Below are positions 48,840-54,985 of a DNA stretch of 64,000 nucleotides, piece by piece. The notes beneath the pieces are model-generated. The model was not told the DNA's origin and did no database searches. It was given only the letters and a program-made list of their open reading frames with translations. The stretch is from Undaria pinnatifida (Eukaryota; Sar; Phaeophyceae; Laminariales; Alariaceae). The position numbers were made by a program, and so were the translations under genes. Each line of letters starts with the position of its first letter. The stretch's first letter is position 1. The stretch spans positions 843,862 through 907,861 of the forward strand of contig JABAKD010000024.1 in the NCBI GenBank assembly GCA_012845835.1, in the 5' to 3' direction.

Positions 48840-49961
48840 GGTGGTGTTTTTTGTGTGCTGCCCGAGTGGCTCGGTGACTGGGTGAATGTTAGCGTGCCCG
48901 GTTGTTTATGGCCTGACACACGTGTGTGTGGTGGGTACCCGAGGCTCTTTTGGAGATTTGTCGTTTGGTTTTGTTTTTTTGTTTTCGTTTTTTGGGGGGG
49001 GGGGTGTTTTTATTGTTGTTGCTTTTTTTGGGGTTGTTTTTTTTTTGTTATGTGTGCTGCCTAAGTGGCTCGGTGACCAGTTTCATGTTGAGGTGCTCGG
49101 TGTTAACGGCCTGAGACAGGTGTGCGCACCGATGCTGGTTTTTTTTCGTTTTCTTGCTGGCACTTTTTCGTGTGTGTGGTTGTTGTTATTTTATTTTACT
49201 TTTTTCAAGTTTACTGTGTGGTGTGGAGTGGTGTGTGTTTTTAGTTCAGCTGTTTTCCACGTTAAGAATGGTCCCACACCAGCTCCAAGCACTTTTTACC
49301 CAAGAGCGTTGGTGCAGTTCTTAACGCCTTGCAAATGGAAGCCCGTTTTTTTTCGACAAATTACTTGGAATTAGTATGGGGAGGGGTCTTGGGGCTCTTG
49401 AGAAGTTAAGGGGTGCTTTTCGTATAAACCGGTTGTCGATTTTCTAAATTCGTCAAACTAGCCCTTTTGGGACTTAAGACGCGAAAAAATACCCCGAAAA
49501 CGGACATTTACAAAATCGGCCACATGAATCAATCCTAGATGGTGGTGTGGATGTGTTCCAACTGCAGCGCAGGAAGCTGTGAGGCAAGCGCCAAGCATGA
49601 CGATGCTCGGATTGTTGCCTCAAGTTTTTTCTAGACGCTTGTTTAGATCGCGCTCGTCGCCTTTTCGGTATGTATCAATGGATTTCGGAAAGGATTGCGG
49701 TGGTAGTCTACTTAGCCGTGGTTTGCTCCTGAACAATAAATTTCCAACATCCCCCCCCCCTTCCCTACCCTACCCGTGTTTGGTAACGCCTCTTTTTGTA
49801 GGAACTCGCTGTCCCGAGGGCGTGCATCAGCGGTAACGGTTGGAGCTGAGATTTTGCTGGAAAGAGAGGACGAAGGGCAGCAAGCCTGGATTTCTGCGAC
49901 CAAGTGGGCGGATGACCCGGAGGTCTTGACGAGGGAGCTGGTTCCTTACCTTAGCCAATGA
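30930..49961 (+). CDS. Coiled-coil protein with C-terminal actin-related (Arp) domain, ten exons
   Basis: Exons: 30930-31316, 33765-35297, 35391-35477, 37637-38772, 40076-40337, 41793-42020, 43251-43429, 46293-46407, 48484-48725, 49802-49961. All are GT-AG, phases match at every junction, and they total 4329 nt (1442 residues). Residues 1-129 hold a short lead ending in a coiled-coil start; 130-708 are almost continuous Glu/Arg/Ala-rich coiled coil; about 760-980 are acidic and low-complexity. From about 980 an actin fold can be followed: phosphate-1 hairpin (VVLELGAWRVRAG), VFVGGDA, LLTYKP, phosphate-2 (VLVDIGEAG), CYVPKDF, IDIGRERFHAPEIIFQ, adenosine loop (VVVVGGSAGFEGL) and the C-terminal QQAWISATKW. 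It cannot be assigned to a standard Arp class. Function is unknown; a cytoskeletal or basal-body role is only suggested by the fold and the divergent SPEF1 neighbour. Confidence 0.85.
33765..35297 (+). CDS. Arp-fusion exon 2 (main coiled coil)
   Basis: 511 codons of Ala/Glu/Arg/Lys-rich coiled coil with many internally similar blocks (for example SEEALAAERARCASLE and SEKALTAERKAFSEFK). The acceptor CCACCAG follows a C-rich tract; donor AAG/GTGGGT. Codons are GC-rich compared with the flanking introns. Confidence 0.9.
35391..35477 (+). CDS. Arp-fusion exon 3 (probable)
   Basis: 29 codons, phase 0 at both ends, with a good acceptor (ATACCTCCAG) and donor (CAAG/GTAATT). Because the length is a multiple of three, the gene stays in frame without it, so it could be alternative. 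It continues a heptad-like pattern (TKLRDRDAHREHSK) into exon 4. Confidence 0.55.
36005..36190 (-). repeat. 18-bp GGCGGTATCCCTATATAA-type array, inverted copy
   Basis: Contains TATAGGGATGCCGCCTTATA-like units and TATTAATAGAGCAATATGAC. In reverse complement these match the array and its edge at 46960-47155, also inside this gene. Confidence 0.6.
36930..37310 (+). repeat. Intronic repeat P, copy 1
   Basis: Runs from CCAGCTGTGAGATCGAAGAT to TTTTGATCAAAA-type sequence. Its reverse complement is at 44883-45220 and another direct copy at 45237-45515. Shorter relatives occur at 33525-33600, 38970-39070 and 44380-44460. A G-run of about 28 follows at 37266-37294. Confidence 0.75.
37637..38772 (+). 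CDS. Arp-fusion exon 4 (acidic linker and start of Arp fold)
   Basis: Starts DSALNELRQELGNLRIASVA, the end of the coiled coil. Glu/Ser- and Asp-rich blocks follow (about 37925-38050 and 38190-38235), then Ser/Pro/Gly-rich sequence, then the Arp phosphate-1 strand (NTVVLELGAWRVRAG, from about 38570) and YFDDFPCC, equivalent to the actin VFPSIVG stretch. Donor GA/GTGAGT, phase 2. Confidence 0.85.
39838..39915 (-). repeat. tRNA-like (SINE-head) sequence
   Basis: The minus strand contains GTGGTCTAGTGGTTGCC, a close match to a tRNA A-box/D-arm, and a degenerate B-box (GAGTTTGAGTTTC) about 40 bp further on. It does not fold into a convincing tRNA, so it is more likely a SINE or tRNA pseudogene in Arp intron 4. 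Confidence 0.5.
40076..40337 (+). CDS. Arp-fusion exon 5
   Basis: Encodes SGVFVGGDAWYCCLDH (equivalent to the actin VYVGDEAQ strand), then LKLSCPLQRGQ, ETDWLVDHAYGLL and PTLLTYKPTA, the actin 'LLTEAPLN' position. Acceptor TTTACAG, donor CGG/GTGAGC. Confidence 0.88.
41340..41790 (+). repeat. Pentamer array (AAACC, AAGCC, AAAAC, CCAAC) ending at a splice acceptor
   Basis: Blocks of different but related 5-bp units run for 450 bp. The last block, about 18 CCAAC units, ends in CCAACAG, the acceptor of exon 6. Minus-strand frames rich in GWVGL and CFVLF come from it. Confidence 0.92.
41793..42020 (+). CDS. Arp-fusion exon 6
   Basis: 76 codons: VPAIRMVNEAQLSALATD, VTTGVLVDIGEAGISVTPIF (phosphate-2 loop) and DVTKYLDYMLLSRTNEQFNQ. 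The actin Asp154 equivalent is kept; the catalytic Gln137 position appears to be Glu. Donor ATG/GTGAGA. Its 3' end is repeated five times downstream. Confidence 0.88.
42245..43095 (+). repeat. Five degenerate tandem copies of the exon 6 3' end
   Basis: The exon-end string (CTGGACTACATGCT, CTCAGCC, AACGAGCAGTT, AACCAGATG then the donor region) recurs ending at about 42326, 42522, 42731, 42924 and 43083. Spacings are 306, 196, 209, 193 and about 160 bp. The copies carry frameshifts and altered donors (GCAAG, GCGAG, GGGTG, ATGCG), with one intact GTGAGAGG at 42523. Confidence 0.85.
43190..43243 (+). repeat. Telomere-like CCCTAA units before exon 7
   Basis: CCCTAACCCTAACCCTGACC ends about 10 bp before the exon 7 acceptor. 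Interstitial; no sign of a chromosome end. Confidence 0.6.
43251..43429 (+). CDS. Arp-fusion exon 7
   Basis: Encodes TDRRRLEYTREVKEEQCYVP and KDFAKEV, equivalent to the actin '[20 protein letters not shown]' segment, then about 35 residues not found in actin. Acceptor CGCAAG, donor GA/GTGAGT (phase 2). Confidence 0.82.
43565..43665 (+). repeat. Copy of the exon 7 3' end in intron 7
   Basis: GAGTCTGCAAGG at 43593 repeats 43366 (227 bp apart). The match runs through GCGTGCGGTTCAAGAGAGTG, including the donor (GTGAAA instead of GTGAGT). Confidence 0.85.
43980..44720 (+). repeat. Triplicated block with C-runs in intron 7
   Basis: Blocks near 44035-44150, 44180-44300 and 44535-44650 share AAACGC-CC-CCT, CCAGAGTA-TAAACACT and TAGCCATC-ATG strings, each following a run of 9 or more C. 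Non-coding. Confidence 0.6.
44883..45515. repeat. Head-to-head inverted copies of repeat P, with central palindrome
   Basis: A minus copy (44883-45220) and a plus copy (45237-45515) meet at a palindrome centred near 45228 (TTTTTATAATATTATAAAAA). The arms, about 280-300 bp, could form a long hairpin in DNA or in the intron 7 RNA. Confidence 0.75.
45545..45705. repeat. GGGTCGG/CCGACCC foldback repeat, copy 1
   Basis: CGCGGGTCGGGTCGG, then TTTTCAAATCTCACGGGTCG, then an inverted CCCGAACCG...CTGACCCGTGAA. Related copies lie at 47390-47525 and 52600-52715. Confidence 0.6.
45776..46130 (+). repeat. Two degenerate copies of the exon 8 5' part, upstream of the exon
   Basis: Core ACGCTCAAGTCGGGCAAC at about 46109 and ACGCTCGAGTCGAACAAC at about 45854 repeat exon 8's ACGCTCAAGTCGGGAAAC (about 46333). 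Spacings are about 225 and 254 bp. Upstream intron text (CTGCGGTGCTT) is also shared by the two nearest copies. Confidence 0.8.
46293..46407 (+). CDS. Arp-fusion exon 8
   Basis: Encodes FTLKSGNELQIDIGRERFHA and PEIIFQ, matching the actin 'ITIGNERFRCPEALFQ' strand. Acceptor TTGACAG (phase 2 entry), donor CAG/GTTAGC. Confidence 0.88.
46693..46840 (+). mobile_element. 5'-truncated SINE copy
   Basis: Repeats the body and tail of the SINE at 17168-17485, from ACTCGATGAAAAATCGACGA to AAGTGTGAGAAAAAG, without the tRNA-like head. It lies in Arp intron 8, sense orientation. Confidence 0.7.
46960..47155 (+). repeat. 18-bp GGCGGTATCCCTATATAA array
   Basis: About nine units with small changes. An inverted relative is at 36005-36190 in the same gene. 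Confidence 0.8.
47390..47525. repeat. GGGTCGG/CCGACCC foldback repeat, copy 2
   Basis: CGCGGGTCGG...GGTCGGGTAGGG, then GGGTCATCCTGACCCGATCC and ...ACCGTGAAG, the same order as 45545-45705. Confidence 0.55.
48484..48725 (+). CDS. Arp-fusion exon 9
   Basis: Starts PGLWKEGGVSKGLAAVVVDA, then DSKTLMLGDVVVVGGSAGFE (adenosine-binding loop of the actin family) and RLEKDLKKLLPKWLGDRV. Acceptor GCTCTAG, donor AG/GTGTGC (phase 2). Confidence 0.88.
48850..49130 (+). repeat. Two tandem copies of the exon 9 3' end
   Basis: CTGCCCGAGTGGCTCGGTGA (48859) and CTGCCTAAGTGGCTCGGTGA (49058) repeat CTGCCGAAGTGGCTCGGCGA (48661) at about 198 and 199 bp. Each copy stays open in the exon's frame (LPEWLGDWVNVSV; LPKWLGDQFHVEV) and ends at a GTGTG donor-like site. 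Confidence 0.88.
49802..49961 (+). CDS. Arp-fusion exon 10 (C-terminus)
   Basis: Encodes AVTVGAEILLEREDEGQQAW and ISATKWADD, matching the actin '[23 protein letters not shown]' end, then VLTRELVPYLSQ and TGA. The acceptor TTTTTGTAG supplies the phase 2 join. Confidence 0.88.
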
Positions 49962-50865
49962 GACTGCTGGTTTCTTGATTTCGACCAATGATGTTGTGGA
50001 ACCTTTGTTTCAGCGAATGGCATAATCGCGTTTTTGTGGGCCGAACATTCGGAGGTCTTGACTAGGGCTCTGGGTCCTTACCTCTGCCAATAGCCAATTA
50101 GTGGGTTTTTTTTTTTTTCAGTTAATGGGATTGTTGTCTCCTTTTTTTTGGCCGATGAGATCGTTGGCTGCGTGCGTCAGCCAATGAAATTGCAGGTCCC
50201 GTACTCAGCCTACGAGATTTGCCGGTTCGTTTTCTCCGCCAATGAGATGAAAAAGCCTTACCGTTGGAATCATTGAGCCAATGAGATTATAGAAGTTTTT
50301 TTCAGCCGATCCCGATGAGACAAAATAGAGCCTTTTATCAGCCAATGGGATAACAGGAGCTTTACTTACTGTTTGAGCCAATGGGATAATGCAAGCTTTT
50401 TGCAGCCAATGAGATGAAAGAGGCATACCTGAGCCTTGGCCTTGGTTGGATTTGTTCAGCCAATGAGGCGATAACTCATTACTTTTTTTGGCAGTTGGGC
50501 CTTACCTCGCCTGCCAGTTGGATGAGAAAATCTTTACTGCGTTTAGCCAATGGGATGGGAGAGCCATGCTTTGTTCAACCAATGGGATGAGAGAGCGTTG
50601 ACTTCAGCTATTGAGATAAGAGAGATTCGCTTCATTCAGTCAACAGTATGAAAGAGCTTTACTTCTTTCAGCCTATGGGATGAGTGAACCTTTACTTCAA
50701 CCAAAGAGAGTTGCTTTTTTTGGTCAGAGTCTTGTTGCATTCTGCCAATGACATAATAGAGCATTTCCTTTCGCCAATGAGATGAGGGAGCCTTACTTTA
50801 TTAAGCCAATGAGATGAGAGAGTCTTGCTTCATTCAGCCAATGAGATAAGAGAGTCTGATTCAAA
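49953..50865 (+). repeat. AGCCAATGAGAT degenerate array starting at the Arp stop codon
   Basis: About 23 units of a (C)AGCCAATGAGAT(G/A)AGAGAG motif at roughly 30-60 bp spacing. The first unit contains the gene's own stop (CTTAGCCAATGA). A wider copy of the exon 10 end (GGAGGTCTTGACTAGGG...CCTTACCTCTGCCAAT) is at 50049-50092. Most units hold a CCAAT pentamer. Confidence 0.8.
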
Positions 50866-50869
50866 GCAG

Positions 50870-51280
50870 CGAGAGAGTACATGGCGCTTCGGTTAAGAGA
50901 AGCAGCGGCAGAGCGGGAGAGAGGAAGAGCGGCAGTAGCAGCAGTGGGTGCACCACAGGAAAAACTGAGGGAAGAGTCAATTTTCAAGTGTCAACCTCAA
51001 ATTTTCACGTATCAATTGCCAGTTCTTTTCCAATTTCGAGTACGAACTTTCGATTTTCGAGTACCAAATTTCAGTTTTCGAACGTGGTTCTCGCGATTTT
51101 CAAATTTACACTTGTAGCGGTCGAGTGAGGGGGAGACGGGCGGGGAGTAAATTGGGACGCCACGTCGTGTTTGATCGGGGTCGGTCTCTTTTCTGCTCTA
51201 TTCAGAGAAGTGTTTAATACGGTATACAGGTGTATGTCTTGGGTACTTGGGTATAAGACCTATGCATGGTTGTTTTGGTC
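50870..51280. other. No supported gene
   Basis: A short phrase repeated as TTTTCAAGTG, TTTTCACGTATC, TTTTCCAATTTCGAGTAC and TTTTCGAGTACC (about 50980-51070) is the only pattern seen. Confidence 0.3.
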
Positions 51281-51289
51281 ATTCTCGGG

Positions 51290-51410
51290 GAGGTAGGGAT
51301 CTCGGGCGAGTATCCTCAAGAGCATTTACCTTTCGATGGTCATACTCAGGTAGGGACCTCGGGCGAGTATCCTCAAGAGTATTTACCCTTCGATGGTCAT
51401 GCTCGGGTGG
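51290..51410 (+). repeat. About 56-bp tandem duplication
   Basis: GGTAGGGATCTCGGGCGAGT...CCTCAAGAGCATTTACC is repeated with few changes. The minus-strand repeat peptide (EYDHRKVNALEDTRPRSLP) derives from it. Confidence 0.7.
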
Positions 51411-51419
51411 GATACTGGA

Positions 51420-52599
51420 GTATTTAGCTTTTTTAACATACCGCCGGTTTGGTGTTGTGTTCGCTTTTGGACGGGCTCGAGTATGTTGTACTCGAGTATG
51501 ATATGTACCAAATGATTGAGTGATCCTGTAATGGCCATACTCGGAGATTTTGTAATGCCTGGGTAGGCATACTCGGATACTATACCCGGGTGGTTGCCCC
51601 TGTAAAATTTCTCTTACTTCATCCTTTTTTGGGCTGCAGGCATCATGACACTCTGGTTCCAAGCGGTTTGTCCTAAATCAACGTGGCTGCAGTTCTAGAG
51701 CAGTTCTAGAGTGGTTAACACGGGGGGGCGCGCGGGGGGCGGGTGTACTCGATATTCAAGGAGAACCGTAGTCTAAACCATAGCCCCTCGTATCCCTCCA
51801 TTGCCGGTGTAGAGCATGTCGGGTTTCCACCGACCAGGCAGGCATTGCGCGCACCAAGCGCGAAACGCCTGTGCGGTGCTCGGCGAGTCGCATGAAGGGT
51901 GAGCTGGATCCTACGAATATCCGAGTGCGAAGCGGACTTCCGAACCTTGTGCGTACTTTCTTGCATATCGGTTGACGCGCTTCGAGTTAAGTAAGAGTGG
52001 AGCGGGGTGGATGCGTCTCGTACGCAACCTTTGAATGCATTGGTAGTACCCGATTTAGTACGAAGTGTGCGTTTGACCGCCCATGCCTCCTGCAGCCTCG
52101 GTTTACCTTATTTTCTGTTTTTTGTCCCGATTTCTGATGCAATTCCCCAGCTGTATATCTGGTATATGCCTTTTGATTGGTTAATGTTGTGCTTATCCGT
52201 CTGTTCATGCCGTGGTTCGAATGTGTCTGGGGGTGTTTAAGTTGTTGCTTTCTGATGCGTTTCCATGCATATACGTACCCTGCTTTTTGACATTTTCTTC
52301 AAGTGTTATGCCTTGATTTCTGTTGCGTTTTCATTTAAATATGGCTGGTATGCCTTGGTTTGAGTTTCTTCGGTAGGTTTTGTCTATCGGTTTTCACTTG
52401 AAATATGACATGGGTTTCCACCAGAATAGCGGCCATGGTTTGGAGGTTTCCCGGGGAGTTTTAGGGCTCGGATTATCTAATGGGTTTCCGCTGTCTTGGT
52501 TGGCTTTTTTCAAGGTCTCCTTTGCTGATGATGCGTGCATTTCCTCTCATGGTATTTTTTTTTTGTTCGTTGTTCATGGTTCATGATCCAACCCGCGTG
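51420..52599. other. No supported gene
   Basis: A minus frame at 51966-51715 and a plus frame at 52007-52240 have no recognisable domain or splice pattern. Confidence 0.3.
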
Positions 52600-52715
52600 T
52601 GTCGGATCGGCTTGATATCAAAATCTCACGGGTCGGGTCGGGGGCACCGTGACCCGACCCGGCCCGACCGGAACCGAACCGCGAGGTTTGACCCGACCCG
52701 TAAATGGCCCTGTTT
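52600..52715. repeat. GGGTCGG/CCGACCC foldback repeat, copy 3
   Basis: CGGATCGG...AAATCTCACGGGTCGGGTCG, then ACCGTGACCCGACCCGGCCC and ...TTTGACCCGACCCGTAA. The most symmetrical of the three copies. Confidence 0.65.
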
Positions 52716-53149
52716 GCTTCACGTCTGTCAGGGTATCGGTTCGTGTGGCCTTCCTATCCACAGGGTTCATTGAGCTTTTTCGGTGGCTTAATATTTCGTT
52801 TTTTTTTGTTTAAATCGACCCCGTTTTACGAACAGAACCGATTTCAATGCGCACAGTTTGTGTGCGCGTCGTGTGTGTATGTATCGTTTTCGCATTCGCC
52901 GGTATAGAGTGTGTTTGTATCGGCTAAAAAATCTGCTTTCATGTGTCTGGGGGCGTTTGTTTGTTTGAGCGGAGCGGGCGGGCGGGCGGGTGGGTGGGCG
53001 GATCCCCTCTTTTTTTGGTTATTATGGGCAGAATATCTGTCTTTTGTTCGGCTTCTTTTGTTTCTTATGGGCTCAGTCTCTGTTTCATTTTCGCTTCCAG
53101 CTTTTTTTGTTTGCTGTCTTTGTTTTCTGATTTTGTCTCCGAGACTGTG

Positions 53150-53270
53150 TCTCTTGACCAAGCGTCTCTGGGATGGAGGTTATATGGTATATGCAGCGGC
53201 AATTGATATGTCTCTTGACCAAGCGTCTCTGGGATGGAGGTTACATGGTATATGCAGCGGCAATTGATAT
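53150..53270 (+). repeat. 60-bp tandem duplication
   Basis: GTCTCTTGACCAAGCGTCTC...GCAGCGGCAATTGATAT occurs twice, almost identical, so it is recent. Confidence 0.85.
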
Positions 53271-53469
53271 ATGCGCTATCTTGCGTACTGTTCGGCATGG
53301 TTGTCCTAGCGAGGCATGGGACAGATCAGATAATGGGACACATCAGATAGACCCTTGTATCATGATCCAGATCTTGGAACATATCATATCTTGGGACAGA
53401 TTAGACCTTGGGTCAGATTAGATCTTGGGCCAGATCAGATAGATCCTCATCTAGAGATTTCGGCCTCAA

Positions 53470-53905
53470 CGTACTAGCTTTAGCGTCGGCGCGGTCGGTC
53501 AAGAGTCGGACCGCGTCCCCCCAGCAGCATCACAGCCTCTTTTTTGTCCTTTTCGTACTAGCTTTTGTGTTCTAGCGGTCCGTCAAGGGCGTCAGGGGCT
53601 CTTTTGGCGTCAACATACTACGCTTTGTGTCGGGGCGCTCGGTCAAGGGCGTCAAAGCGTGGTTTGGCCTTAGCATACTAGTGTGGTGATCTAGCGGTCC
53701 GTCAAGGGCGTCAGGGGCTCTTTTGGCGTTAACATACTATGCTTTGTGTCGGGGCGCTCGGTCAAGGGCGTCAAAGCGTGGTTTGGCCTTAGCATACTAG
53801 TGTGGTGACGGAGGCGGGCCATCAAGGGCGTCGAGGTCTGTTTCGACTCCAACATACTAGTTTTGGTGTGGGGGCCGTCGGTCAAGGGCGTCAAGCCGCG
53901 ATTCC
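53470..53905 (+). repeat. About 60-bp tandem array with dimeric higher-order unit
   Basis: Seven units contain CATACTA and GTCAAGGGCGTC. Two alternating unit types (one with GATCTAGCGGTCC, one with GTGTCGGGGCGCTC) form a near-identical dimer of about 121 bp repeated from about 53600 to 53800. Confidence 0.8.
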
Positions 53906-54599
53906 CTAACGTAGTTGTGCTTGAACGGGGGGGGGGGAGGGGGCTGCTACAGGGGGAAAATCGGTGTTTGCGTGGGTTTTTTTCTCGAGGGGGTGACGAT
54001 GACTTGGTCACGTTGGCTTTATCTCTAGCCCTTGGCGGCAAACAATGAGAACGTAAGATCCTCTAGCTGAAGCAGGGTTAGCAGGTTGGCTTCGTTTTGC
54101 TTGGCAGGCAGACGTTAGGGGGATAGTGTAGTAGGCCTCATCTTCCTACTATGTGGCGTGGGGGATTGTGTGGTAGGCCTCATCTTCCTACTATGTGGCG
54201 TCGCCGGATGATGCCGCCCCCCCATTTCCCCATCCTCATGGTTGGCGTATCTATGGTTGATTGATATCGCGAACGAAATGAAGTAGCAGCACTCACTCGT
54301 TGTTTGCTTCCTTTCCCCCCCCCTTTTTTTAACATCACCGTATTATAGGTGCGATAATCGTGGGTATTGTCTGCCGCTCTAGTTTACATAATACAGTAGT
54401 ACGTGGTGTATACTTTTTTATGCCGGGTGGGTGTTTTGGTGTTTTCTTTTTTCAAGATTCTAGCGGGATTGGTTGTTTTTTTTAACACCTTTTTCCTATA
54501 GCGGGGGAGTGAAGATTTTTTTTTTGGCTCTTTGTTTATTTTTTTCGTTGTTTTTATTCGCGCTGTGTCCCGCAAGGTCGTTCCCCGAACATCGTCTTG

Positions 54600-54985
54600 G
54601 AACCTCGTTCTTGGTTTCATTCCATGGGCGTGTCCATGCGGTGTAGCGAGTGGCCTCAGCACACACACACGTTTTTGTTCTATCAAGTAGGCGTGTTCAT
54701 GTGGGGCCTTGGTTTTAACATCCCCTTGGTGGCTGTGTTCACACGGGGTCTTGGCCGTAGTGTCCTCCTTCTTTTTCAGGTGGCTCTGTTCACGCGGGGT
54801 CTTGGCCGTGTCAACCCCCCCCCCCCCCGATTTTTTAGGTGGCTCTGGTCACGCGGGGTCTTGGCCGTATTAACCCCCCCCGTTTGTTAGGTGGCTATGA
54901 TGACACGGGGATTGGCCTGAACCCCACCCCCCCCCACCCCCCGTTAGGTGGCTGTGTTGACGCGGGGTGCTTTGCTTCGTCTCGA
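54600..54985 (+). repeat. About 58-bp tandem array (CACGCGGGGTCTTGGCC)
   Basis: Around six or seven units with GGTGGCT(C/G)TG and (C/A)ACGCGGGGTCTTGGCC, several followed by C-runs. Confidence 0.75.

Noticed and set aside
49953-50865. CRISPR-like array of regularly spaced repeats
   Set aside because: Units are degenerate, spacing varies, there are no unique equal-length spacers or cas genes, and the host is eukaryotic.
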